This document shows, one piece after another, positions 1 through 5,964 of a stretch of 5,982 nt of DNA; position 1 is the stretch's first letter; each line of letters begins with the position of its first letter. Source of the DNA: Oribacterium parvum. GTDB lineage: Bacteria; Bacillota; Clostridia; Lachnospirales; Lachnospiraceae. Under the pieces are notes generated by a model. The model ran no database searches. It was not told the DNA's origin and saw only the letters and a list, made by a program, of their open reading frames with translations. A program made the position numbers and the translations under genes. The stretch is taken from the NCBI GenBank assembly GCA_938022235.1, contig CALIEL010000383.1, positions 1 through 5,982 on the forward strand, read 5' to 3'.

Positions 1-1507
1 GACCGGCAAAAATCAGGTTTTGCTCCACCTCCTCGGAACGGGGAGAGTCCGGCACGGCATTACAAATCTGATAAGCTCCTGCCAGGACACGAAGGGCCTC
101 CCTTGCCATTTTGGTATTTTCGGAGAGAATGGCCTTTCTGTCCTCCTCCGTTAAGGGGCGAACTTCTCCATTTTTCACGATATGACTGCAACGCTGTAAA
201 AGCTGGTCAGGTGCACCCTTGGTGCAAAGCAGGAATTCCCCGCCCATGGGGTGGAAGGTACTCATCAGCTTTCTGCTTGAATCAAAGGGCAGCTCCTGCA
301 CACGAGGGTACTTGCTCTCATTTTCCTGAAGAGGAAAATGCTGATCTAAGGCAAACTGTACCATAGCGGTTTCCGTAGGAGGATTCTCCGCGGGGATTTC
401 CACGCTTCGATCCTGCAATTTTCCGTCAAAATACACCTTCTCAATGGTCATCTGGTTCAGTGTCAGGGTTCCGGTTTTATCGGAGCAGATCACCTGGGTG
501 CCTCCCAGAGTTTCCACCGCCGGAAGAGTACGAACCAATGCCTTTCTTTCCGCCATGGAACGGGTTCCCAGAGAGAGGATGATGGTGGAAATGGCGGGTA
601 AGCCCTCAGGAATAGCGGCTACCGCCAAGGAAATGGATACCAGGAGCATATCGGTAATGGCTCTTCCCCGAAGCAGTCCCACAACAAAGGTTACTGCAGC
701 AATGGCCAAAATCATAATGGTTAAGCTTTTTCCCAAACGATCCTGATCCCTTTGTAAAGGAGTCTTGGTCTTTTCCGCATGGGCCAGCATATTGGCGATA
801 TGTCCCACCTCCGTGTCCATACCGATGGCGGTAACTACTGCTACAGCACGACCGTAGGTCACATTGGTACCGGAGTAAACCATGTTTTTCCGGTCGCCGA
901 TTCCCGCATCCTCCAAAGTAATGGGGGCAATGTCCTTATCCACGGGAACGGATTCTCCGGTAAGAGCCGCCTCCTCTACCTTCAGGGAGTTGGCTTCCAG
1001 CAAACGCATATCCGCAGGAACAATATCTCCTGCCTCCAAAAGCACGATATCTCCCGGCACCAACTCATGGGATTTGATGGTTTCTACATTGCCGTTTCTG
1101 CGAACTCTGGCATCCGGAGAAGCCATTTCCTTTAAGGCATCAATAGCCTCCTCCGCCTTTGCTTCCTGAATCACGCCCATAATGGCGTTTAAGACTACCA
1201 CCAAAAGGATAATCACCGCATCATGCCACTCGTGGCTGGCAAAGAGGGATACAGCGGCGGCAGCCAAAAGAATGATAATCATAAAATCTTTAAATTGCTC
1301 TATAAATTTTTCTAATAGAGAAGAATGCTTCTCCACCTCCAGAGCATTACTGCCGTACTCCGCCTGTCTTTTGGCTACATCAACGGAGGACAGACCTGTT
1401 TCCACCGGACTTTCCACGGCTCTCAGCAGCTCCAGAATTTCCATTTGATAAGCCTTGTCCTGCCATACTTTTCTTGTGCTTTTCTGTTCCATGTTTTGAT
1501 CCTTCAT
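1..1507 (-). CDS. P2A-type cation-transporting P-type ATPase (Ca2+/Mn2+ exporter type), N-terminal 502 residues
   Basis: The minus-strand frame is open from an ATG at 1507 to the window edge, so the C-terminal part (rest of the P domain, TM5-TM10) is missing. Visible in order: cytoplasmic N-terminus (1-74); TM1 and TM2 (about 75-92 and 95-113); actuator domain with TGES at 183-186; TM3 (261-279); TM4 (about 287-310) with VAAIPEGLP at 296-304; SDKTGT with phosphorylated Asp343; nucleotide-binding domain with KGAP at 430-433. VAAIPEG matches calcium site II of SERCA-type pumps (E301 equivalent to SERCA E309), placing it in subfamily P2A rather than heavy-metal P1B. These pumps couple ATP hydrolysis to cation movement out of the cytoplasm. 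The Mn2+ riboswitch in its leader suggests manganese export, as for Lactococcus lactis yoaB; Ca2+ is equally compatible with the motifs. An AAAGGG ribosome binding site lies 9 nt before the ATG; an in-frame ATG at 1492 is a weaker alternative. Family certain, ion inferred. Confidence 0.95.
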   Translation of the reverse strand, partial: MKDQNMEQKSTRKVWQDKAYQMEILELLRAVESPVETGLSSVDVAKRQAEYGSNALEVEKHSSLLEKFIEQFKDFMIIILLAAAAVSLFASHEWHDAVIILLVVVLNAIMGVIQEAKAEEAIDALKEMASPDARVRRNGNVETIKSHELVPGDIVLLEAGDIVPADMRLLEANSLKVEEAALTGESVPVDKDIAPITLEDAGIGDRKNMVYSGTNVTYGRAVAVVTAIGMDTEVGHIANMLAHAEKTKTPLQRDQDRLGKSLTIMILAIAAVTFVVGLLRGRAITDMLLVSISLAVAAIPEGLPAISTIILSLGTRSMAERKALVRTLPAVETLGGTQVICSDKTGTLTLNQMTIEKVYFDGKLQDRSVEIPAENPPTETAMVQFALDQHFPLQENESKYPRVQELPFDSSRKLMSTFHPMGGEFLLCTKGAPDQLLQRCSHIVKNGEVRPLTEEDRKAILSENTKMAREALRVLAGAYQICNAVPDSPRSEEVEQNLIFAG

Positions 1508-1603
1508 TTTCCTTTACCCTTTCTCCCTAGGTTTTCATAAGAGGCAAGAGTCCGATTGTATCTAGCGATGAGATATCCTGCTGTGTGCCGGCGCTCTCTA
1601 TAG
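1508..1603 (-). other. 5' leader of the P-type ATPase mRNA downstream of the riboswitch terminator
   Basis: About 95 nt separate the terminator T-tract from the ATPase start codon. The stretch carries no credible ORF (an ATG at 1538 is followed by a stop after three codons). It contains the purine-rich ribosome binding site region (AGGGAGAAAGGG, then nine bases to the ATG at 1507). It also holds CTTATGAAA (minus strand, 1541-1533), an exact complement of the 5' strand of aptamer helix P1 and its flank. Beyond that I see no structure I would name. Confidence 0.6.
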
Positions 1604-1652
1604 AATAAAAAGAGACCTATGCCACTCAGAAAAACTGGGTTGCATAAGTCTC
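1604..1652 (-). terminator. Intrinsic terminator forming the expression platform of the Mn2+ riboswitch
   Basis: On the minus strand GAGACTTATGC (1652-1642) pairs with GCATAGGTCTC (1622-1612) over 11 bp with one G-U pair. A short inner CAG/CTG helix closes a T5 loop, and TTTTTATT (1611-1604) follows. The 5' arm contains CTTATG (1648-1643), which is also the 3' strand of aptamer helix P1, so aptamer and terminator are mutually exclusive. This predicts read-through into the ATPase gene when ligand stabilises P1. Confidence 0.9.
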
Positions 1653-1732
1653 ACATTTTCAGTAGATACCAGCAGTTTCCTGCATGTAATGTTGATATCC
1701 ACGAGCTAGGCTCTTGTTACTCCCTTATGAAA
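1643..1732 (-). promoter_or_regulatory. yybP-ykoY family (Mn2+) riboswitch aptamer
   Basis: Helix P1 pairs CATAAG (1729-1724) with CTTATG (1648-1643). The P1 5' strand runs into AAGGGAGTAAC (1726-1716), matching the conserved loop L1 (GGGGAGUA-type) of this class with one G fewer. A GAGC/GCTC hairpin follows (1713-1703). Next is a helix GATATC (1699-1694)/GGTATC (1670-1665) holding the asymmetric loop AACATTACAT and a GCAG-GAAA-CTGC hairpin (1683-1672). The conserved 3' segment GTGAGAC then leads into P1. This order matches what I recall of the Lactococcus lactis yoaB aptamer, including a GAAA tetraloop arm and an AAGACC 3' segment. Family members bind Mn2+ between L1 and L3 and usually switch on exporters (mntP, yoaB-type ATPases), which fits the downstream gene. 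Assignment is by eye; a covariance-model search was not possible. Confidence 0.87.
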
Positions 1733-1746
1733 TATATAACGGGGAT

Positions 1747-1775
1747 AGTATAGTGGGACTTGGGAAAAAAAGCAA
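1747..1775 (-). promoter_or_regulatory. Sigma-A promoter of the P-type ATPase gene
   Basis: On the minus strand TTGCTT (1775-1770) and TATACT (1752-1747) are separated by exactly 17 bases. This predicts transcription starting near 1740, a few bases before riboswitch helix P1, so the whole aptamer would be transcribed with almost no extra leader. The agreement with the riboswitch position supports the call. Confidence 0.75.
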
Positions 1776-1891
1776 GTGAAATTTTAACAATAATTTAAGC
1801 CGGCAGTCCGGCCGCTGTTCTCTCTATATAGGAAAGCTTCTTTTTCAGTTTTTCTTTCACTTTTTCATTTCACAAAAAAATCACAAAAGAA
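1776..1891. other. Divergent intergenic spacer between the ATPase and clpB promoters
   Basis: About 115 bases lie between the two -35 regions, with no ORF of note. The spacer has a small GC-rich inverted repeat (GCCGG/CCGGC, 1799-1812), a pyrimidine-rich stretch at about 1833-1873 with spaced TTTCAC motifs, and an A-rich tract (1873-1891). The A tract sits directly upstream of the clpB -35 box and could act as an UP element. I see no CtsR box and no clear metalloregulator operator. Confidence 0.55.
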
Positions 1892-1918
1892 TTAGCACTC
1901 ATCACTTGACAGTGCTAA
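1892..1918 (+). promoter_or_regulatory. CIRCE operator (HrcA binding site) of clpB
   Basis: The left half TTAGCACTC (1892-1900) is a perfect CIRCE half-site. Nine bases follow, then CAGTGCTAA (1910-1918), which matches GAGTGCTAA at 8 of 9 positions. The 9-9-9 architecture is diagnostic for HrcA, which represses chaperone genes until misfolded protein titrates GroEL. It overlaps the clpB -35 box, so bound HrcA would block RNA polymerase. The one mismatch, C1910, is the fifth base of that -35 box. Confidence 0.93.
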
Positions 1919-1933
1919 CAACGAGAGTATAAT
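1906..1933 (+). promoter_or_regulatory. Sigma-A promoter of clpB
   Basis: Perfect TTGACA (1906-1911) and perfect TATAAT (1928-1933) boxes are spaced by 16 bases, with an A-rich tract just upstream (1873-1891). The start of transcription should fall near 1940, giving a leader of about 30 nt. Such a strong core promoter is expected where repression by HrcA, not a weak promoter, sets the basal level. Confidence 0.9.
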
Positions 1934-1954
1934 GGAGTTATCTTGAGGAAAAAT

Positions 1955-1969
1955 AAAGGAGGTACTCCT
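1955..1969 (+). promoter_or_regulatory. clpB ribosome binding site within a short hairpin
   Basis: AAAGGAGG (1955-1962) is a near-perfect Shine-Dalgarno sequence seven bases before the ATG at 1970, and it decides the start codon. AGGAG (1957-1961) can pair with CTCCT (1965-1969) around a GTA loop, placing most of the Shine-Dalgarno in a 5-bp hairpin that abuts the start codon. The site is certain; a regulatory role for the hairpin is speculative. Confidence 0.85.
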
Positions 1970-4555
1970 ATGAACATTAATCGTTTTACCCAAAAATCCG
2001 TTGAAAGTATCAACAACAGCCAAAAGATTGCCATGGACCACGGTAATCAAGCCATTGAACAGCTTCATATTTTATATAGTTTGTTAGACATTGAAGACAG
2101 CCTGATTGAAAAGCTTCTGGAAAAGATGGAAGTTCCGGTAGAAGACTTTAAGAGAGCGCTGGAAGAGAAGATTAACAGCCTGCCTAAGGTTTCCGGGGGA
2201 CAGCAGTATTTTTCCCAGGACGCCAATAAGGTCATGATGAATGCGGAAGACCATGCGAAAGCTATGGGAGATGAATATGTTTCCGTAGAGCATCTTTTCT
2301 TAGCTCTCTTGAAGGATGGAGACAAGAAGATTCAGGAGCTCTTCAAGCAGTTCCATATTACCAAGGACGGCTTCTTACAGGCTCTGTCCTCCGTTCGAGG
2401 CAATCAGAAGGTGGTTACCGACAATCCGGAAGGCACCTACGATTCTTTGAACAAATATGGCTATGAAATGGTGGAAAGAGCCAGACAGCAGAAGTTTGAC
2501 CCCATTATCGGAAGAGATGAGGAAATTCGTAATATCATCCGTATTCTTTCCAGAAAGCAGAAGAATAACCCCTGCTTAATCGGAGAACCGGGCGTTGGTA
2601 AAACCGCTGCGGTAGAGGGCTTGGCTCAAAGAATTGCCAAGGAAGACGTGCCGGATTCCTTGAAAAAGAAGAAGATTTTCGCCCTGGATATGGGTGCATT
2701 GATTGCCGGCGCTAAATATAGAGGAGAGTTTGAAGAAAGATTAAAGGCAGTTTTGGATGAGGTGAAGAAGTCCGAGGGAGAAATCCTGCTCTTCATCGAT
2801 GAGATCCACAACATTGTGGGAGCCGGAAAAACCGAAGGCTCCATGGATGCCGGAAATCTCTTAAAACCCATGCTGGCCAGAGGAGAGCTTCATTGTATCG
2901 GAGCCACCACTCTGGATGAATATAGAAAATATATTGAAAAAGACCCTGCTTTGGAAAGACGTTTTCAGCCTGTCATGGTGGACGAGCCGGATGTGGAAGA
3001 CACCATTTCCATCCTAAGAGGTATTAAGGAGCGTTATGAGGTTTACCACGGCGTAAAGATTACTGACTCCGCACTGGTTGCGGCAGCTACCCTTTCCGAC
3101 CGTTACATTTCCGACAGGTTCCTGCCGGATAAGGCCATTGACCTTGTGGACGAGGCCTGCGCCATGATTAAGACCGAGATGGATTCCATGCCGGAGGAAA
3201 TGGACGAAATACAAAGAAGGATTTTGCAGCTCCAGATTGAGGAATTGGCTTTAAAGAAGGAAGAGGATCAGCTTTCCAAGGAAAGACTGGCCACCCTGCA
3301 GAAGGAGCTCTCCGAGCTTAGGGATCAGTTTAATGTGCAGAAAGCCCAGTGGGAAAATGAGCGTAACGCCGTATCCAACCTTCAGACCCTTAGAGAGAAG
3401 AAGGATAAGATTCAGTCCGAAATGAATATCGCTAAGCAAAACTACGACTACGAAAAGGTGGCAAAGCTGCAATATCAGGATTTGCCCCAGGTAGAAAGGG
3501 AATTGCAGGAGGCGGAAGAGCTGGCGCAAAGCAAGGAAGCCCAAGGCTTGGTACACGACAAGGTGACAGAGGAAGAAATTGCCAAAATCATCAGCCGTTG
3601 GACCGGTATTCCGGTAACCAAGTTAAACGAGTCCGAGCGTTCCAAGGTGCTCCATCTGGACGATGAAATCCATAAGAGACTGATTGGACAGGAAGAGGCG
3701 GTAACCAAGGTTACAGAGGCTATTCTTCGTTCCAAGGCCGGTATCAAGGATCCCACAAAGCCCATCGGTTCCTTCCTGTTCTTAGGACCTACCGGTGTAG
3801 GTAAGACGGAGCTTGCCAAGTCCCTTGCCCAGAACCTCTTTGATGATGAAAATGCCATGGTGCGTATTGATATGTCCGAGTACATGGAAAAATATTCCGT
3901 GTCCCGTTTGATTGGTGCGGCTCCCGGCTATGTGGGTTATGAAGAGGGTGGACAGCTGACCGAGGCGGTTCGGAGAAAGCCCTATGCGGTAGTGCTCTTT
4001 GACGAAATCGAGAAGGCCCATCCGGATGTGTTCAACATCCTCTTACAGGTGCTGGATGACGGACGAATCACCGATTCTCAGGGACGGACGGTGGACTTTA
4101 AGAACACCATCATTATCCTGACCTCCAATATCGGTGCCCAGACGCTTCTGGACGGTATCTCTGAAAATGGAGACATTCCGGAGGATGTACGGAAGGAAGT
4201 TATGGAAGCCCTTCACGGTCATTTCCGTCCGGAGTTCCTGAACCGTTTGGATGAAATCATTCTCTTCAAGCCTTTGGTACAGAAGGATATGGAAAGAATC
4301 GCCGATTTGATTCTGAAGGACATCAACAAGCGTTTGCAGGAGCGTCGTTTGCACATCCATCTTCAGAAGGAAGCCTTGGACTTCATCTTGGAAAATGCCT
4401 ATGAGCCCGGCTTCGGTGCAAGACCGCTGAAGCGTTATATGCAAAAGCATGTGGAAACCTTGGTGGCTAAGGAAATCCTGGAAGATAGAGTAAAAGAAGG
4501 TGACAATATAGAAATCCGTTTGCAGGACGGAAAACTTACTGCGGCGGTGGTTTAA
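1970..4555 (+). CDS. clpB: ClpB protein disaggregase (Hsp100, class I AAA+ chaperone)
   Basis: Full length at 861 residues (E. coli ClpB has 857). ClpB hexamers work with DnaK/DnaJ/GrpE in the cytoplasm, threading aggregated proteins through a central pore using ATP. Domains: N-domain (1 to about 145); NBD1 with Walker A GEPGVGKT (205-212), pore-loop Tyr250 in KYRGEFE and Walker B FIDE ending at E278; a long coiled-coil middle domain (about 405-525), which separates ClpB from ClpA and the shorter ClpC linker; NBD2 with Walker A GPTGVGKT (606-613), pore Tyr654 in GYVGY, Walker B FDE ending at E679, probable arginine finger R759 and sensor-2 GARPLKR with R818. All catalytic residues are intact. 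I chose the ATG at 1970 because it has a strong Shine-Dalgarno and gives the family N-terminus; an in-frame TTG at 1943 lies almost at the predicted transcript start. Monocistronic, controlled by CIRCE/HrcA. Confidence 0.98.
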   Translation: MNINRFTQKSVESINNSQKIAMDHGNQAIEQLHILYSLLDIEDSLIEKLLEKMEVPVEDFKRALEEKINSLPKVSGGQQYFSQDANKVMMNAEDHAKAMGDEYVSVEHLFLALLKDGDKKIQELFKQFHITKDGFLQALSSVRGNQKVVTDNPEGTYDSLNKYGYEMVERARQQKFDPIIGRDEEIRNIIRILSRKQKNNPCLIGEPGVGKTAAVEGLAQRIAKEDVPDSLKKKKIFALDMGALIAGAKYRGEFEERLKAVLDEVKKSEGEILLFIDEIHNIVGAGKTEGSMDAGNLLKPMLARGELHCIGATTLDEYRKYIEKDPALERRFQPVMVDEPDVEDTISILRGIKERYEVYHGVKITDSALVAAATLSDRYISDRFLPDKAIDLVDEACAMIKTEMDSMPEEMDEIQRRILQLQIEELALKKEEDQLSKERLATLQKELSELRDQFNVQKAQWENERNAVSNLQTLREKKDKIQSEMNIAKQNYDYEKVAKLQYQDLPQVERELQEAEELAQSKEAQGLVHDKVTEEEIAKIISRWTGIPVTKLNESERSKVLHLDDEIHKRLIGQEEAVTKVTEAILRSKAGIKDPTKPIGSFLFLGPTGVGKTELAKSLAQNLFDDENAMVRIDMSEYMEKYSVSRLIGAAPGYVGYEEGGQLTEAVRRKPYAVVLFDEIEKAHPDVFNILLQVLDDGRITDSQGRTVDFKNTIIILTSNIGAQTLLDGISENGDIPEDVRKEVMEALHGHFRPEFLNRLDEIILFKPLVQKDMERIADLILKDINKRLQERRLHIHLQKEALDFILENAYEPGFGARPLKRYMQKHVETLVAKEILEDRVKEGDNIEIRLQDGKLTAAVV

Positions 4556-4563
4556 AAGATAAG

Positions 4564-4607
4564 AAAAAAAGAGCGGCTGTAAAAAATCATTACAGTCGCT
4601 CTTTTTT
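4564..4607. terminator. Bidirectional intrinsic terminator between clpB and the DUF4143 gene
   Basis: A 14-bp stem pairs 4569-4582 with 4590-4603 (core GAGCGGCTGTAA with TTACAGTCGCTC, one G-T pair) around a 7-base loop. It is flanked by A7 on the left and T6 on the right. The plus-strand transcript therefore ends in a T-run after clpB (stop at 4553-4555) and the minus-strand transcript ends in a T-run after the convergent gene. The minus-strand gene's TAA (4608-4606) overlaps the flanking A/T run. Confidence 0.93.
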
Positions 4608-5964
4608 ATAGACATATTGTCATATAAGGGGGAATGCAGAGAATATCCTCTTTAATCAGTAAATTCCTTGGATGGATAATATATGCCTCTCCAATCCGAG
4701 CTTTGTATTTTTCTTTAAAGCGTGTTAAGGAATTAGTGGTATATCGTTTTCCGGATTTCACTTCAATGGGAAACATCTTGTATTTTAGCTTACTGTTATT
4801 GGAGATGATAAAGTCTATTTCTATATCATTTCGATGTTTTTCTTCAGAATAATGGGTATAGAAATACAGCTTATGGCCATTGGCAACAAGCATCTGCGCA
4901 ATCACATTTTCGTAAAGCATACCTTCATTTAAAGACAGTTTATCGTTCAAAATCTGCCGATAGATTTCACTTTCCAAAAGCTCATTTTCATCAAAAGCAT
5001 GGCTTAGCAAAAGGCCGGTATCTCCCATATAGCATTTTACATAGCTACGGTCTTCGTACATGGACAAGCCAACATTGGGATCGCTACAAAGGAAACATTC
5101 ATTGGATATCATGGAATCGGAAAGCCAAAAGAAGGTTTCACTATATTGCTCTGCATAGCTTCCCTCCTGTATAGTTTTGAACACTACACGTTTTTCATGT
5201 TGGGACAGAAGCCCCGGTATCTGGTCATAAATAGCAAGAACCTTACTCCTATATTGGGCTTTGATCTTCATAATATCATTTCGATATAGCTTCAAAATAT
5301 CTCGTTTTTCTGCATCTACGCCGGTAAAATCTTTCCCGCTTTCCACAAATAAAGAAACCGGCTTAGGCATTCCGCCCACTAAGATGTATTGCTTGAATAG
5401 ATGCATAGCTTTGTTGTGCATGCCTCTTTCTAAAGTTTCTCTTTTTTCAAAACAGTTTTTGATATAGTCTATAAGCTGTTCTTCGCCGAGAGCCCAAGCA
5501 AATTCTTCGAAATCCAGAGGATACATATTGATGCTTCGCTCTTCCGAGGGAATCACAATATCCTGAATATTTTCCTTTATGGAGATTAAGGAACCGGTTT
5601 CTATATAGTCATATCTGCCATCGGCCACAAGATATTTAATGGCTGCTCTGGCTTGAGGAAAGCTCTGTACCTCATCAAAAATAATGGCCGATTTTCTAGG
5701 AATCAGCTTTACGCCGAAGTAGGTTCCCAGCATCATAAACAAATCATCAAGGCGATTCAAATAAAGATTAAAGAACTCCTCCACGTTTTTATCCTTTTTA
5801 GCAAAGTCTATGATGATATAGGATTCGTATTCTTTTTTGGCAAATTCTTCTACGATGGTGGACTTACCGATACGTCTTGCTCCTTCCACCATAATAGCCT
5901 TCTTTCCTTGGCTATTTTCTTTCCACTCCAGCAATTTAGCATAGATTTTTCTTTTGAGAACCAT
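4606..5964 (-). CDS. ATPase of the AAA_14/DUF4143 type with C-terminal PD-(D/E)XK-like domain, function unknown
   Basis: 452 residues and apparently complete. The N-terminal AAA-type ATPase domain has Walker A GARRIGKST (28-36), Walker B AIIFDEVQ with D97 and E98, and a sensor-like TGS (123-125), followed by the family-typical MYPLDFEEF (147-155) and VGGMP (196-200). The C-terminal DUF4143 part has GDTGLL (314-319), LYENVIAQ with E352, EIDF with D384 and IEVK with E401/K403. This E...D...ExK arrangement resembles the PD-(D/E)XK nuclease fold, though activity is unproven in this family. No signal peptide or membrane segment is evident, so it is probably cytoplasmic. The start at 5964 has GGAAGGA seven bases upstream; its promoter lies outside the window. 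It converges on clpB, and sampled 60-base blocks are about 28-42% G+C against 37-57% in clpB, compatible with accessory or transferred origin. Such proteins are common in bacteria and archaea, often as scattered paralogues; no role can be assigned here. Confidence 0.9.
   Translation of the reverse strand: MVLKRKIYAKLLEWKENSQGKKAIMVEGARRIGKSTIVEEFAKKEYESYIIIDFAKKDKNVEEFFNLYLNRLDDLFMMLGTYFGVKLIPRKSAIIFDEVQSFPQARAAIKYLVADGRYDYIETGSLISIKENIQDIVIPSEERSINMYPLDFEEFAWALGEEQLIDYIKNCFEKRETLERGMHNKAMHLFKQYILVGGMPKPVSLFVESGKDFTGVDAEKRDILKLYRNDIMKIKAQYRSKVLAIYDQIPGLLSQHEKRVVFKTIQEGSYAEQYSETFFWLSDSMISNECFLCSDPNVGLSMYEDRSYVKCYMGDTGLLLSHAFDENELLESEIYRQILNDKLSLNEGMLYENVIAQMLVANGHKLYFYTHYSEEKHRNDIEIDFIISNNSKLKYKMFPIEVKSGKRYTTNSLTRFKEKYKARIGEAYIIHPRNLLIKEDILCIPPYMTICL

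Noticed and set aside
103..1540. Plus-strand ORFs of 71-118 codons
   Set aside because: They are antisense to the P-type ATPase reading frame, which shows TGES, PEGLP, DKTGT and KGAP in register. They have no ribosome binding sites or recognisable domains.
1604..1732. T-box or another riboswitch class in place of yybP-ykoY
   Set aside because: No T-box specifier loop or TGGNACC-type sequence is seen, and the downstream gene is a metal-ion pump. The L1 GGGAGTA and 3' GAGAC segments with the GAAA arm fit the Mn2+ class.
1594..1828. Nine-base direct repeat CTCTCTATA at 1594-1602 and 1820-1828
   Set aside because: Low-complexity word with no matching context at the two copies; chance is sufficient.
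1943..1969. Upstream in-frame TTG start for clpB adding nine residues
   Set aside because: The TTG lies within a few bases of the predicted transcription start and has no Shine-Dalgarno. The ATG at 1970 has a near-perfect one and gives the family-typical N-terminus.
1776..1969. CtsR box in front of clpB
   Set aside because: No GGTCAAA tandem heptamer is visible on either strand; CIRCE explains the heat-shock control.
2065..4021. Several other minus-strand ORFs of 66-136 codons inside clpB
   Set aside because: All are antisense to conserved ClpB coding sequence with no independent evidence.
4043..4615. 190-codon minus-strand ORF
   Set aside because: It lies almost wholly antisense to the conserved ClpB second nucleotide-binding domain and begins across the terminator. 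Composition explains the open frame.
4634..5467. Plus-strand ORFs of 68-72 codons
   Set aside because: They are antisense to the DUF4143-type gene and lack plausible ribosome binding sites and domains.
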